A stretch of 63,541 nucleotides of DNA, taken from contig JBQLZQ010000061.1 in the NCBI GenBank assembly GCA_052168355.1, positions 1 through 63,541 of the forward strand, given 5' to 3'. The DNA comes from JBQLZQ01 sp052168355 (GTDB lineage: Bacteria; Pseudomonadota; Alphaproteobacteria; DSM-16000; Inquilinaceae). Of this stretch, positions 50,461 through 59,885 are shown piece after piece (position 1 is the stretch's first letter; every line of letters begins with the position of its first letter). Position numbers and translations under genes: made by a program. The notes under the pieces were generated by a model, which was not told the origin of the DNA, did no database searches, and saw only the letters and a list, made by a program, of their open reading frames with translations.

Positions 50461-50943
50461 TTACAGGTCCTTGAGCACGCTTTCGGCGCTGGACACGTCG
50501 AAGGCGCCGGCCTGTTCGACCGCCACCTTCGTCACCTTGCCGTCCTCGGCCACCAGGGCGAAGCGCTGCGAGCGCTTGCCAAGGCCGAACCCGGTGCCGT
50601 CCATCTCCAGCCCCAGGGCTCGCGTGAACTCGCCGTTGCCGTCGGGCAGCATCGTCACCTTGTCGCCGGCACCCGCGCTGTCGGCCCACGCTTTCATGAC
50701 GAAGGGATCGTTAACCGACAGGCACACGATGTCATCGACGCCCTTTTCCTTCAGCTTGCCGGCGTTGTCGACAAAGCCTGGCAGATGCTTGGCCGAACAT
50801 GTCGGCGTGAACGCCCCCGGTACGGCGAACATCACCACCTTCTTGCCCTTGAAGACGTCATTGGTGCTGACCTCCTCCATGCCGTTGTCGCCCAGGCGCT
50901 TTAACGTGACGGATGGAATCCGGTCGCCGACCTGAATGGTCAT
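50461..50943 (-). CDS. Peroxiredoxin (Prx5-like)
   Basis: A thiol peroxidase that reduces hydrogen peroxide and organic hydroperoxides. The 160-residue protein has the Prx5-type active site PGAFTPTCSAKHLPGF, with the peroxidatic cysteine at about residue 49, and FVMKAWADSAGAG and GLGKRSQRFALVAEDG. The ATG at 50943 was preferred to an upstream one because it begins the family with TIQVGDRIPSVTL. It is on the same strand as the DsbD-like gene, 62 bases downstream of that gene, and convergent with rnhA. Confidence 0.93.
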   Translation of the reverse strand: MTIQVGDRIPSVTLKRLGDNGMEEVSTNDVFKGKKVVMFAVPGAFTPTCSAKHLPGFVDNAGKLKEKGVDDIVCLSVNDPFVMKAWADSAGAGDKVTMLPDGNGEFTRALGLEMDGTGFGLGKRSQRFALVAEDGKVTKVAVEQAGAFDVSSAESVLKDL

Positions 50944-51005
50944 TTCTTGATTTCTCCTGTGGATTTGACCGATTGGGCCGGAAACCGGCCCACAAGGAAG
51001 CGAGT

Positions 51006-53114
51006 TTAACCGCGGCCGTCCGCTTCCGCGAGTGCCGAAAGAACCGCGCCGCGGGTGAGGAGCTCCGGCAGGGCGATCCCAGCGGGCGCGGACGGGCCGA
51101 AAACGATGTTGAACGGAATGCCGTAGCGCCCGTGTTCCGCCAGGAAGGAGGCAATCGCCGGGTCCGGCGCCGTCCAATCGGCCCGCATCGGGACGACGCC
51201 GCCGTCGCCGAACCGGTCAGCGATCTCTTCCCGGTTGAGCACCAGCGCCTTGTTGGCCTGGCAGGTTATGCACCAGTCGGCCGTCACGTCGACGAACACG
51301 GTCTGTCCGGCGGCCACCAGCCGATCGATCTCGGTCCGCTCGAACGCCATCCAGTCCGTCGTGCTTGCGCTGACCGAACGGGCACCGTCGCCAAACTGCG
51401 CGGGGGCCAGAAACGCCCCGAACGCGATCAGCGCCGCGACCGCGCTGCTGGCGAACCGGGCGCGGCCGTCCAAGGCCCGGCGTCCCCACAACAGGAGACC
51501 GAGCAAGACCATCAGCGCCGCCACCGTGTAGGCCCCGAGTACGGAGACCTGAACCGCCAGCACCGCCAACAACCATACCGCCGTCGCTATCAGGGCCAGG
51601 CTGAGCGTGCGTTTCAGCCAGACCATCCAGGCGCCCGGGCGCGGCAGGCGGGCGGCCGTCCGCGGCCAGGCCGCCACCGCCAGATAGGGAAGCGCCATGC
51701 CGATCCCCAGGGCGGCGAACACCATCACGATCTCCCCGGTCCCCCTGGCCAGGGCAAACCCGACCGCGGTCCCCAGGAAGGGCGCGGAGCACGGCGTGGC
51801 CAGCAGGGTGGCGAAGGCGCCGGTGGCGAAATGGCCTCCCAGTCCCTTGCCGCCCGCCTGCCCGGCGCGATCGGCAAGCCCGCCGGGCAGCGTGACCTCG
51901 AACAGGCCCAGCAGGTTGCAGGCGAACAGGGTCAGCAGAACGATCATGAAGATCAGGAACAGGGGCTGCTGGAACTGAATGCCCCAGCCGACCGCCCCGC
52001 CGGCCGCCTTGACCGCGGCGGCGGCGGCGGCCAGCACCAGGAACGATGCCACGATGCCCGCCGCCGACGCGAGAAACCCCCATCGGACCTCGGCCGGCGT
52101 GCGGCCTCCGGACCCCGCGACCGAGACCAGCTTCAGCGACAGAACCGGCAGCACGCAGGGCATGAGATTGAGGATAAAGCCGCCAAGAACGGCCAGACCG
52201 AGGATCGCAGCCAACGACAGCGTAGCCCCACTGCCGCCCGGGGCCGCCGCCCCGACCGTGAACGTCCGTTCTGCGGCACGGCCGCCATCGACCAGCGTCG
52301 CCGTGACAACGGCCCCGTCGAGCGTCGCCGACTCCGAAGGCGCCTGAACCAGAGGCAGACGGATAAGGGCACGCCGGCCACCGTCGGACAGATCCACCTC
52401 CGGCGGGCCGAACGCAAAACCGTACGGCGCCTCGGCAAACAGGTCCGGGGCCACAAAGGGCTCGCGGGCCGTGGCGTTCACCACCAGCAGGTCCGGACCG
52501 CTGACGCCCACCCGTTCCAGGGAAAGACCGCTGGCCACGCCGTCATCGGGAACAGAAGCCTCGAACCGGTCGATCAGGTTGGCGGCCACGCCGTCCGGCA
52601 CGGCCGGACCGGCCGGCAGGTCCAGGGCCAGGGTCATGGTCGCCGGGACGCAGATATCGCTGCAGACCAGGACGCTGGCCTGACCGCGCAGGGCCACGGG
52701 ATCGCCAGCCCGCTCCGGGGTAACGGTCAGCGGGAACACGACCTGATGGGAATATCCGAATGTTTCGATGCCGAACAAAGTGAACCGTTCAGGCGCCGGC
52801 CAGTGCCAGGCCACGTCGGCCACGTTGGTCGATCCCGACCAATCCACCGTGGGCGGCAATCCGGCGTCGCCCGGGGACCGCCAGTAGGTTTTCCAGCCTT
52901 CGGCCAGGACTAGGTCCAGCCCGGCGGGAATCCCCTCAAGATCGCCAACCGCGTCAACCGCGGCGATCAGCCGCCCCTCCACGAATTCCGCGTCCTGGGA
53001 CGGCCCAGCGGCGGCATGGGCCGGGATCGCCGCGCCGCCGGCCGCCAGGACCGCCAGAGCCGCGGCCAGCCCCCGCCACAGGCTTGCCGCATATCGGCCA
53101 AACGTTGCTGTCAT
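51006..53114 (-). CDS. DsbD/ScsB-like protein-disulfide reductase
   Basis: A membrane protein predicted to carry reducing power from cytosolic thioredoxin to the periplasm. The 702-residue protein has a signal peptide (to PAHAAAG), a large N-terminal periplasmic domain with Cys pair VCSDICVPA, about eight membrane helices with the paired cysteines LMPCVLPVLSL and LLATPCSAPF, and a C-terminal thioredoxin-like domain with DWCITCQANK. The size and N-domain fit the ScsB/DsbD family. yqgE is divergent and a peroxiredoxin lies downstream, an arrangement seen in other alphaproteobacteria. Confidence 0.92.
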   Translation of the reverse strand: MTATFGRYAASLWRGLAAALAVLAAGGAAIPAHAAAGPSQDAEFVEGRLIAAVDAVGDLEGIPAGLDLVLAEGWKTYWRSPGDAGLPPTVDWSGSTNVADVAWHWPAPERFTLFGIETFGYSHQVVFPLTVTPERAGDPVALRGQASVLVCSDICVPATMTLALDLPAGPAVPDGVAANLIDRFEASVPDDGVASGLSLERVGVSGPDLLVVNATAREPFVAPDLFAEAPYGFAFGPPEVDLSDGGRRALIRLPLVQAPSESATLDGAVVTATLVDGGRAAERTFTVGAAAPGGSGATLSLAAILGLAVLGGFILNLMPCVLPVLSLKLVSVAGSGGRTPAEVRWGFLASAAGIVASFLVLAAAAAAVKAAGGAVGWGIQFQQPLFLIFMIVLLTLFACNLLGLFEVTLPGGLADRAGQAGGKGLGGHFATGAFATLLATPCSAPFLGTAVGFALARGTGEIVMVFAALGIGMALPYLAVAAWPRTAARLPRPGAWMVWLKRTLSLALIATAVWLLAVLAVQVSVLGAYTVAALMVLLGLLLWGRRALDGRARFASSAVAALIAFGAFLAPAQFGDGARSVSASTTDWMAFERTEIDRLVAAGQTVFVDVTADWCITCQANKALVLNREEIADRFGDGGVVPMRADWTAPDPAIASFLAEHGRYGIPFNIVFGPSAPAGIALPELLTRGAVLSALAEADGRG

Positions 53115-53130
53115 GGTGGGTCGCTGAACC

Positions 53131-53158
53131 TTGGGTCAGGGAAGGTATTTCCTATATA
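53131..53158 (+). promoter_or_regulatory. Possible promoter for yqgE
   Basis: TTGGGT (53131-53136) and TATATA (53153-53158) are 16 bases apart in the AT-rich gap between the divergent dsbD-like and yqgE genes. The -10 is good and the -35 weak. It would leave a leader of about 95 bases before the ATG at 53257. Confidence 0.3.
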
Positions 53159-53256
53159 TCTACAAGGCTCTTAACAACCCCGTCACAAATTCGTTAGTAG
53201 GATACCCCCAAAGGCTGTCGCATCATGTGCGGCATCCAGGGCATGAAGGACCGGCC

Positions 53257-53838
53257 ATGGCCTTGCAAAACGACAGCGACCATAGCCCCTACCTGACAGG
53301 CCAGCTTCTGATCGCCATGCCAGCCATGGAGGATGAGCGGTTCGCCAGGTCGGTGATCTATATCTGCGCTCACAGCCAGGAGGGGGCGATGGGCCTGGTC
53401 GTCAACCAGGCCATGCCCTCGATCTCGTTCTCCGAGCTTCTGACCCAGCTGGAAATCGACGATTCCGGCGATGTGGAGGACATGCGGGTGCATTTCGGCG
53501 GCCCGGTGGAGTCGGGGCGCGGCTTCGTCCTCCATTCGGCCGACTATGTTCAGGAAGGCACGATGGTGGTCAACGACGATATCGCCCTGACCGCGACCAT
53601 CGATATCCTGCGGGCCATCGCCCGGGGCGAAGGTCCGCGTGAATGCCTGCTGGCGCTGGGTTATGCCAGTTGGGCGCCGGGACAGCTCGACGCGGAGATC
53701 CAGCAGAATGGCTGGTTGAGCGCGCCGCCGGACAACGCCATCCTGTTCGACCCGGATCTGTCCACGAAATGGGAACGGTCGATCGCCAAGCTTGGGATCG
53801 CCCCAGCCATGCTGTCGGGCGAAGCCGGCCACGCCTGA
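53257..53838 (+). CDS. YqgE/AlgH family protein
   Basis: A 193-residue cytosolic protein of the UPF0301 (YqgE/AlgH) family, of uncertain function. It has the family blocks YLTGQLLIAMPAMEDERFARSV, EGAMGLVVNQAM, VHFGGPVESGRGFVLH and GYASWAPGQLDAEI. The ATG at 53257 is chosen over upstream starts because it opens into the conserved YLTGQ block. It is divergent from dsbD and convergent with the acetyltransferase gene, with only 15 bases between stops. Confidence 0.9.
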   Translation: MALQNDSDHSPYLTGQLLIAMPAMEDERFARSVIYICAHSQEGAMGLVVNQAMPSISFSELLTQLEIDDSGDVEDMRVHFGGPVESGRGFVLHSADYVQEGTMVVNDDIALTATIDILRAIARGEGPRECLLALGYASWAPGQLDAEIQQNGWLSAPPDNAILFDPDLSTKWERSIAKLGIAPAMLSGEAGHA

Positions 53839-53853
53839 GGCGACCCATCGGCG

Positions 53854-54450
53854 TCAGGGCCGGTGCTCGACATCCTCGCGCAGCAGCGCAAACAGCAGGT
53901 GATCCTGCCAAACGCCGTCGATCCGAAGGTAGGCCCGCGCCTGCCCCTCCGGCTGGAACCCGACCTTTTCCAGCAACCGACGGCTAGCCGCGTTGGTGGG
54001 AAGACAGGCCGCCTCGATCCGGTGTAGGCCAAGCTGGAAGAACCCGAACTCGATGATCGCCAGGACCGAATCGGTCATGAAACCCTGGTTGGCATAGGGT
54101 TTTCCGATCCAGTACCCGACCGAAGCGATCTGGGCGACGCCGCGCCGCAGGTTGGACAATCCGATACCGCCCAGCAGCGCGTGGTCGTCGGAGCGAAAAA
54201 CCAGGAAGCTGTAGCCTTCGTCCCGACGCCATTCGCTGTGCTGCCGTCGCGCCCGGCGCACAAAGGCCGCCCTGGAGAGGGCATCGACGGGCCAGCTTGG
54301 CTCCCACGGCGTCAGGAAATCCTGGCTCTTTTCCCGCAGCGCCGCCCATTTCTTCCAGTCCCGCGCCCTTGGCGGCCGAAGATAGACACGCTCTGCATCC
54401 AGCCGCACCGGCGGCAGGCCACCGATGCCTGATTTCAGAAAGCCGATCAT
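53854..54450 (-). CDS. GNAT-family N-acetyltransferase (RimJ-like)
   Basis: A 198-residue acetyl-CoA-dependent N-acetyltransferase of the RimJ/RimL type. It has VYLRPPRARDWKKWAALRE, the acceptor region GYWIGKPYANQGFMTDSV, which holds the acetyl-CoA pyrophosphate loop, and RIEAACLPTNAASRRLLEKVGF near the C-terminus. The ATG at 54450 (MIGFLKSG) was chosen over an upstream start. It is the last gene of the long minus-strand run, following the M16 peptidase as in related genomes. The substrate may be a ribosomal protein but is not determined. Confidence 0.88.
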   Translation of the reverse strand: MIGFLKSGIGGLPPVRLDAERVYLRPPRARDWKKWAALREKSQDFLTPWEPSWPVDALSRAAFVRRARRQHSEWRRDEGYSFLVFRSDDHALLGGIGLSNLRRGVAQIASVGYWIGKPYANQGFMTDSVLAIIEFGFFQLGLHRIEAACLPTNAASRRLLEKVGFQPEGQARAYLRIDGVWQDHLLFALLREDVEHRP

Positions 54451-54502
54451 GCGCCCTCTTCGCATCGTTCGCCCATGGTTCGGACCAGCCCCGCCGATTG
54501 CC

Positions 54503-55759
54503 CTAGCCCAGCCGCCGTTCGAACCGTTCGAACGGTTCGAGCCCGCCGATCGCCCCAAGCGCGGTCAAGGTCGGCCGCCCGGACAAGATGCGCCCGGCGA
54601 CCCGTCGCACCGCCGCCGCGTCGATAGCATCGAGCTTTGCCACCAGTTCGGCCATAGGTACCGGACGGCCGAAAACCAGCATCTGCTGGCCCAACTGTTC
54701 GCACCGGGACATGGTCGATTCCTGGCCCATGAGCAGCGACGCCTTGAGCTGCGCGCGGGACCGGGCAACCTCCGCCTCGTCGGTCATGTCGGCCACGCGC
54801 TTGATCTCGTCGCACAGCACCGGCACCAGCTCGGCGGCCTCGGCTTCGCCGGTGCCGGCATAGACGCCGAACAGGCCGCTATCCTCGTAGAAGCTGGTGA
54901 AACTGTAGATCGAATAGACCAGACCACGCCTTTCGCGGATTTCCTGGAACAGACGCGATGACATGCCACCGCCCAGAATGCTCGACAGCACCGATTCCGC
55001 GTAGAAGTCCGGATCGTGAAGCCCCACCCCTGGAAACCCGACGATGAGGTGAAGCTGGTCGAGGTCGCGGTGTTCCCGGTGGTCGCCGCCGGCATAACGG
55101 GCCGGTTCCACCGTGCTGGCGCCCCGCGCCGGAAGCGTGGCGAACAGGGTCGCCGCCTCATCGACCAGCCGATCGTGATCGATCCGCCCGGCAGCCGCCA
55201 GGACCATGCGCCCGCCGCCGTAATGCTCGGCCATGTAGTCGGTCAGCGCCGTCCGGGAGAGGTCGCAGACGATGTCGGCCGGGCCCAGCACCGGGCGGCC
55301 CAGCGCCTGATCGGGAAATGCGGTGGCCTGGACATGGTCGAAAATGATGTCGTCGGGCGTGTCGTTGGCCTGGCCGATCTCCTGCAGCACGACGGCGCGC
55401 TCCCGCCCCAACTCGTCGGCATCAAGCACGGAGTGCTGAAGAATATCGGCCAGAACATCGAGCGCCAGGGACGCGTCTTCCTTCAGAACGCGGGCATAGT
55501 AAGCGGTGTTTTCACGGCTCGTGTAAGCGTTCAGGTGGCCGCCGACCGCCTCCACCTCCTCGGCGATGGCCCGCGCCGACCGGCGTTCGGTGCCCTTGAA
55601 CACCATGTGTTCAAGAAGGTGAGCGACACCGTTGACCTCCGGCCGTTCAAAGCGCGTCCCAGCCCCGACCCAGATGCCGAGCGAGACGCTTTCCACCGTC
55701 GGGATCGGATCGGTGACCACCCGCATCCCGTTGTCGAGCGTGGTGACGCGGATCGTCAT
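54503..55759 (-). CDS. M16 family zinc peptidase
   Basis: A pitrilysin-family metallopeptidase similar to the beta subunit of the mitochondrial processing peptidase. The 418-residue protein has the inverted zinc motif HLLEHMVFKG (HxxEH), the downstream glutamate region EEVEAVGGHLNAYTSREN and the C-terminal GGGMSSRLFQEIRERRGL block. The ATG at 55759 overlaps the thrC stop (ATGA). The native substrate is unknown; mitochondrial processing peptidases may descend from such proteins. It lies between thrC and the GNAT gene. Confidence 0.93.
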   Translation of the reverse strand: MTIRVTTLDNGMRVVTDPIPTVESVSLGIWVGAGTRFERPEVNGVAHLLEHMVFKGTERRSARAIAEEVEAVGGHLNAYTSRENTAYYARVLKEDASLALDVLADILQHSVLDADELGRERAVVLQEIGQANDTPDDIIFDHVQATAFPDQALGRPVLGPADIVCDLSRTALTDYMAEHYGGGRMVLAAAGRIDHDRLVDEAATLFATLPARGASTVEPARYAGGDHREHRDLDQLHLIVGFPGVGLHDPDFYAESVLSSILGGGMSSRLFQEIRERRGLVYSIYSFTSFYEDSGLFGVYAGTGEAEAAELVPVLCDEIKRVADMTDEAEVARSRAQLKASLLMGQESTMSRCEQLGQQMLVFGRPVPMAELVAKLDAIDAAAVRRVAGRILSGRPTLTALGAIGGLEPFERFERRLG

Positions 55760-57162
55760 GCCACTGCCCTTTCGGAAAGGGCCTGACGAATCTGTGCCTG
55801 AACCGCCGTCAGGTCGTTGGGCAGACGCACCATGCGTTCTTCCCGTTCCATCAGGTCGGCCAGACGCGGCGGCAGCGGCGGTCGCACCCCACAGGCCCTT
55901 TCGACCGCGTCCGGGAACTTGGCCGGATGGGCACACGCCAGGGCGACCAGCGCAACATCGGCGGAGACGTCGGACGCGACCGCGGCGGCAACTCCGACCG
56001 CGCTGTGGGGATCAATCGTGTATCCCGATTCGCGCCAAACCCGGTCGATGGTTTGGAGCGTCCCGGTATCGTCCAGCCGGTGAGAGGAAAACAGGCGCCG
56101 CGCCCGGTCCAGGGCCGCGGCCGGCACGACAAAGGCGCCCTGGGCACGGAAGCTTTCCATGCAGTCCCGAACCGACGCGGCGGACCGGTCCAGCAGATCG
56201 AACAGCAGGCGTTCGAAGTTGCTCGACACCTGGATGTCCATGGACGGGCTGAGGCTGGGCGTGACCGTTTCCTTGCGCATCTCGCCGCCTTTGAAAAACC
56301 GGTCCAGGATGTCGTTGGCGTTGGTGCCGACCACCAGACGGTCGATCGGCACCCCCATCTGTCGCGCGCCATAGGCCGCGTAGACATTGCCGAAATTTCC
56401 GGTCGGCACCGCAAAGGCGACCCGGCGGTCGGGAACGCCCAGCGCCACCGCGGCGGCGACATAGTAGACCGTCTGGGCCATGATGCGGGCCCAGTTGATC
56501 GAGTTCACTGCCGACAGCCGCGTCTCGGCTCGGAACGCCTGGTCGTTGAACATCGCCTTGACCAGGTCCTGGCAATCGTCGAAAGAGCCGTCGATGGCGA
56601 TGTTGGTGACGTTGGCGGCCGGCACCGTGGTCATCTGGCGGCGCTGCACCTCCGTCACCCGCCCGTGGGGATGCAGGATGAAGATATCGATGGCCGACCG
56701 GTCCCGGCAGGCCTCGATCGCCGCCGACCCGGTGTCGCCGGACGTAGCGCCGATGATCGTCGCCCGCTGGCCCCGCCGGGTCAGGACATGATCAAACAGG
56801 CGGCCAAGAAGCTGCAGGGCATAGTCCTTGAAGGCGATGGTCGGCCCGTGAAACAGCTCGAGAAGCCACAGACCCGGGTCGAGTTGGACAAGCGGCGCCA
56901 CGGCGGCATGATCGAACCCGGCATAGCTGTCCTCGACAAGACGCCGGAAGGTCGCCTGGTCGATGGCGCCGTCCAGGAACGGCGCCATCACCCGTACGGC
57001 AACGTCGGCGTAGGGACGGCCGCGCAGGGCCCGCAGATCGGCGTCGGTCAGGGACGGCCAGATTTCGGGCACGTAGAGACCGCCGTCCGGCGCCAGACCC
57101 CCAAGAAGGACGTCTTCGAATGACCGGGCCGGCGCATCCCCGCGGGTGCTGATGTAACGCAC
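55756..57162 (-). CDS. thrC: Threonine synthase
   Basis: A PLP enzyme that converts O-phosphohomoserine to threonine. The 468-residue product starts RYISTRGDAPARSFED, has the PLP lysine in PTIAFKDYALQLLG, the TSGDTGSAAIEA loop and VPTGNFGNVYAAY. The GTG at 57162 is the only start that gives the standard N-terminus; the open frame further upstream is noise. It is second-last before the M16 peptidase, to which it is coupled by ATGA. Confidence 0.96.
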   Translation of the reverse strand: MRYISTRGDAPARSFEDVLLGGLAPDGGLYVPEIWPSLTDADLRALRGRPYADVAVRVMAPFLDGAIDQATFRRLVEDSYAGFDHAAVAPLVQLDPGLWLLELFHGPTIAFKDYALQLLGRLFDHVLTRRGQRATIIGATSGDTGSAAIEACRDRSAIDIFILHPHGRVTEVQRRQMTTVPAANVTNIAIDGSFDDCQDLVKAMFNDQAFRAETRLSAVNSINWARIMAQTVYYVAAAVALGVPDRRVAFAVPTGNFGNVYAAYGARQMGVPIDRLVVGTNANDILDRFFKGGEMRKETVTPSLSPSMDIQVSSNFERLLFDLLDRSAASVRDCMESFRAQGAFVVPAAALDRARRLFSSHRLDDTGTLQTIDRVWRESGYTIDPHSAVGVAAAVASDVSADVALVALACAHPAKFPDAVERACGVRPPLPPRLADLMEREERMVRLPNDLTAVQAQIRQALSERAVA

Positions 57163-57236
57163 TATCGATGCTTTCTCTTTGTGGGCCGGCAGGTTAGCGG
57201 CTGAGCCGAGGGCCGCGCAAGGGCACCGCGAGCCCC

Positions 57237-58766
57237 CTAAGCTGCCGTCGCGCCCTCGTCCCCCAGATAGCGCCGGCTGAGATGGGCCTTGAACGGCCCG
57301 GCTTCGAGCGGCCGGCCGGTGGCCTCGGTCAGCAGGGCATCGGAGTCGAGCAGTGATCCCCTGCCGTGGATATTGGTCCGCAGCCAGCCGACAAGCGGGC
57401 CGAAGTCGCCACGGGCCAGACCGGGCATCAGATCCGGTTCGGCCTCGGCGGCCGCGGCGAACAGCTGCGCGGCGGTCATCGCACCCAAAGTATAGGTCGG
57501 AAAGTAGCCCCAGGCACCGCCCGGCCAGTGAATGTCCTGCAGGCACCCCGAGGCATCGTCCGGCGGAACCACCCCGACCAGAGCCTTCATGGACTCGTTC
57601 CACGCTCCGGGGAGATCGGCCAGAACCAGATCGCCGGCGATCATCGCCTTTTCCAGCCGATAGCGGAGGATGACATGGGCGGGATAGGTCACCTCGTCGG
57701 CATCGACGCGAACGAGACCGCGTTCGACCCTTGTATAGAGGCGGTGAATATTGTCGGTCGACCAGGCCGGTCCGTCGCCATCGAAGGTCCGGCGCATGAG
57801 CGGTGCCGCGAAATCGATGAAGGCGCGGCTGCGACACGCCTGCATCTCTATGATCAGGGACTGGCTTTCATGCAGGCTCATGCTTCGCGCCTGTCCCACG
57901 GGCTGCGCCAGCCAACCGGCGGGGCGTCCCTGTTCGTAGAGGGCGTGCCCGGTTTCGTGGAGCACACCCATGAGCGCTTTGGTGAAATCGGCTTCGTCGT
58001 AACGGGTGGTGATGCGTACGTCGTTCTCGGCCCCGCCGCAGAAGGGGTGCAGACTGATGTCGAGCCGACCCCGTTCGAAGTCGAACCCAGCCGTGCGCAT
58101 CAAGGTGTGTCCCAAGTCGCGCTGCCGGTCGATGGGAAACGGCCCGTCGAGGGGCAAAATGGCCGGACGTCGCGCCTGACGCTCCAAGGCCGCGTCGATA
58201 AATCCCGGCAGAAACGCTCCCAGATCGTCGAACACCGCGTCGATCTGGGTCGAACGTCCGCCAGGTTCGTACCCGTCCAACAGCGCGTCGTAGAGCGATA
58301 GGCCCAGCGCCTCCGCCTTGGCGGCGGCGATCTGCCGTTGCAGTCCCAGGACCGTCTCCAGGCCTGGGCGAAGCGCCGCGAAATCGTTGTCGGCCCGGGC
58401 TGCACGCCATGTCATCTCGCAGGCGGCGACCGCCTTCGTGTTGGCTTCGACCAGATCGGACGGAACCGCCGTCGCATGCAGCCAGGCCCGGCGCATCTCT
58501 CCCACATTGGCGATTTGCCAAGGGTCGAGACCGCTGTCCGCGGCGGCCTCGTCAAGCAGATCGGCCAGGGCGGTATCCGTCAGAAGGTCATGGCGAATCA
58601 CGGACAGGGTGGCCAGGGCGTCGGCGCGGGCGGGGGCCGCACCCGTCGGCATCAAGGTTTCGTTGTCCCAATGAAGAATGCCCAGGGCGTTGTCCAGGCT
58701 GGCGATACGCGCGAACCGGCGTTCCAGCGCGGCGTACGACGCCGATACCGAAGACGCGTGAGCCAT
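57237..58766 (-). CDS. M32 family carboxypeptidase (Taq type)
   Basis: A cytosolic zinc carboxypeptidase that removes C-terminal residues from peptides. The 509-residue protein has the zinc-binding HETGHALYEQGRPAGW (HExxH) with SLHESQSLIIE downstream and the HPFCGGAENDVRITTRY block. Its ATG begins directly after the SURF1 stop (TGA then ATG, no gap). It is unusual that a peptidase sits between oxidase-assembly genes and thrC, and nothing ties it to oxidase biogenesis. Confidence 0.92.
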   Translation of the reverse strand: MAHASSVSASYAALERRFARIASLDNALGILHWDNETLMPTGAAPARADALATLSVIRHDLLTDTALADLLDEAAADSGLDPWQIANVGEMRRAWLHATAVPSDLVEANTKAVAACEMTWRAARADNDFAALRPGLETVLGLQRQIAAAKAEALGLSLYDALLDGYEPGGRSTQIDAVFDDLGAFLPGFIDAALERQARRPAILPLDGPFPIDRQRDLGHTLMRTAGFDFERGRLDISLHPFCGGAENDVRITTRYDEADFTKALMGVLHETGHALYEQGRPAGWLAQPVGQARSMSLHESQSLIIEMQACRSRAFIDFAAPLMRRTFDGDGPAWSTDNIHRLYTRVERGLVRVDADEVTYPAHVILRYRLEKAMIAGDLVLADLPGAWNESMKALVGVVPPDDASGCLQDIHWPGGAWGYFPTYTLGAMTAAQLFAAAAEAEPDLMPGLARGDFGPLVGWLRTNIHGRGSLLDSDALLTEATGRPLEAGPFKAHLSRRYLGDEGATAA

Positions 58767-59522
58767 TCAGGGTCGATCCTTGTCGAGACGGCGGGATTTG
58801 AGGGAATACACCCCATAAACGACGGCCAGCACGGCCGCCAGTCCAAACCAGGTCAGGGCGTATTGCAGGTGATTGTTGGCAAAGGCGATCCGTGTCTGAC
58901 CGCCGACGGGCACGCCGCCCGGTTGGGGAGCGACATCGGCCTCGATGAACACCGGCGCGAAGCCATCCACTCCAGCGTGGCGGGCCATGGCGGCGAGATC
59001 GATGCCAAACCACTCGTTGGTGTCGGGTCGGTTGTCCGGCTGCATCCAGGCCCTGCCGGCCGGTGCGCGGGCGATGCCCTCGACCGTCACGACGCCGCCC
59101 ACCTGCCCCGCCGGCCGGCGAGCGGGATCGCGCCGATCCATCGGGACCCAGCCGCGATCGATCAGGACGTACGCCACCGCGCCGGCGCCAACATCCGTGC
59201 GCCGCAGCGGCGTCAATACGTGGACGCCCACCGCCCCCTCATGGGTGCGCGGCAGCAGGTAGAGTTCCCGGTCATGCAGGAACGTGCCCGTCACCGTCAC
59301 CGGGCGGTAGGCCCAGGCCGCGGGATCGTCGATGTCGGCTGGCAATGCCACGGCGTCGGATGCCGTCTGGGTTTCGATCCGGTCCAGCAGATCGGCCTTC
59401 CACTTCAGACGCTCCAATTGCCAGATCCCGAGCCCGATCAGGATCGTCAGCATCGGCAGGACGATCAGTGTCGGCACGAGGCCGGCTCGAGATGGGGCCG
59501 TTCGCTCAGGTTTCAAAATCAT
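58767..59522 (-). CDS. SURF1-family cytochrome oxidase assembly protein
   Basis: A 251-residue membrane protein that helps build the haem a3-copper centre of cytochrome c oxidase. It has two helices, at about residues 14-32 and near the C-terminus (LTWFGLAAVLAVVYGVYSL). The periplasmic part has YRPVTVTGTFLHDRELYLL, VLIDRGWVPMDRR and the C-terminal NNHLQYALTWFG, typical of SURF1. The ATG at 59522 overlaps the DUF983 gene by 17 bases. It belongs to the cta operon. Confidence 0.93.
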   Translation of the reverse strand: MILKPERTAPSRAGLVPTLIVLPMLTILIGLGIWQLERLKWKADLLDRIETQTASDAVALPADIDDPAAWAYRPVTVTGTFLHDRELYLLPRTHEGAVGVHVLTPLRRTDVGAGAVAYVLIDRGWVPMDRRDPARRPAGQVGGVVTVEGIARAPAGRAWMQPDNRPDTNEWFGIDLAAMARHAGVDGFAPVFIEADVAPQPGGVPVGGQTRIAFANNHLQYALTWFGLAAVLAVVYGVYSLKSRRLDKDRP

Positions 59523-59874
59523 GGCGATTGTGACGGTACTGGAGGGCCACGACATAGGCCTTGGCCGGCCGAAGCGTCAGCGCCGTCAGGCCCAAAACCA
59601 ATCCGCCCGTGGTCAGGGCGTGCACCCAGACGGGCGGCCGAAAGGTGAACTCGATCCATAACGCCACCGGCACCGCCAAGGCGCCCAGGATGAAAATCAG
59701 GAACACGGCCGGCCCGTCACCGCTGTCGTTGTCGGCCAGCTTGAGGTCGCACACGGCGCACCGGTCAACCACCGTCAGAAAGCCGCGGAACAGGGATCCC
59801 TGCCCACAGCGCGGACACCGACAGCCGAGAGCTGCCCGTATCGGCGAGACGGCCGTCCTGGTCGGGGCGGCCAT
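59506..59874 (-). CDS. DUF983 family protein
   Basis: A 122-residue protein with a zinc-ribbon start (CRCPRCGQGSLF and CAVCDL) and two C-terminal membrane helices (FLIFILGALAVPVALWIEF and ALTTGGLVLGLTALTLRP). DUF983 genes are regular members of alphaproteobacterial aa3-oxidase operons, but their function is unknown; a role in copper or haem delivery is only suspected. It lies 11 bases after ctaE and overlaps surf1. Confidence 0.85.
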   Translation of the reverse strand: MAAPTRTAVSPIRAALGCRCPRCGQGSLFRGFLTVVDRCAVCDLKLADNDSGDGPAVFLIFILGALAVPVALWIEFTFRPPVWVHALTTGGLVLGLTALTLRPAKAYVVALQYRHNRHDFET

Positions 59875-59885
59875 CGGCCGCCCGC

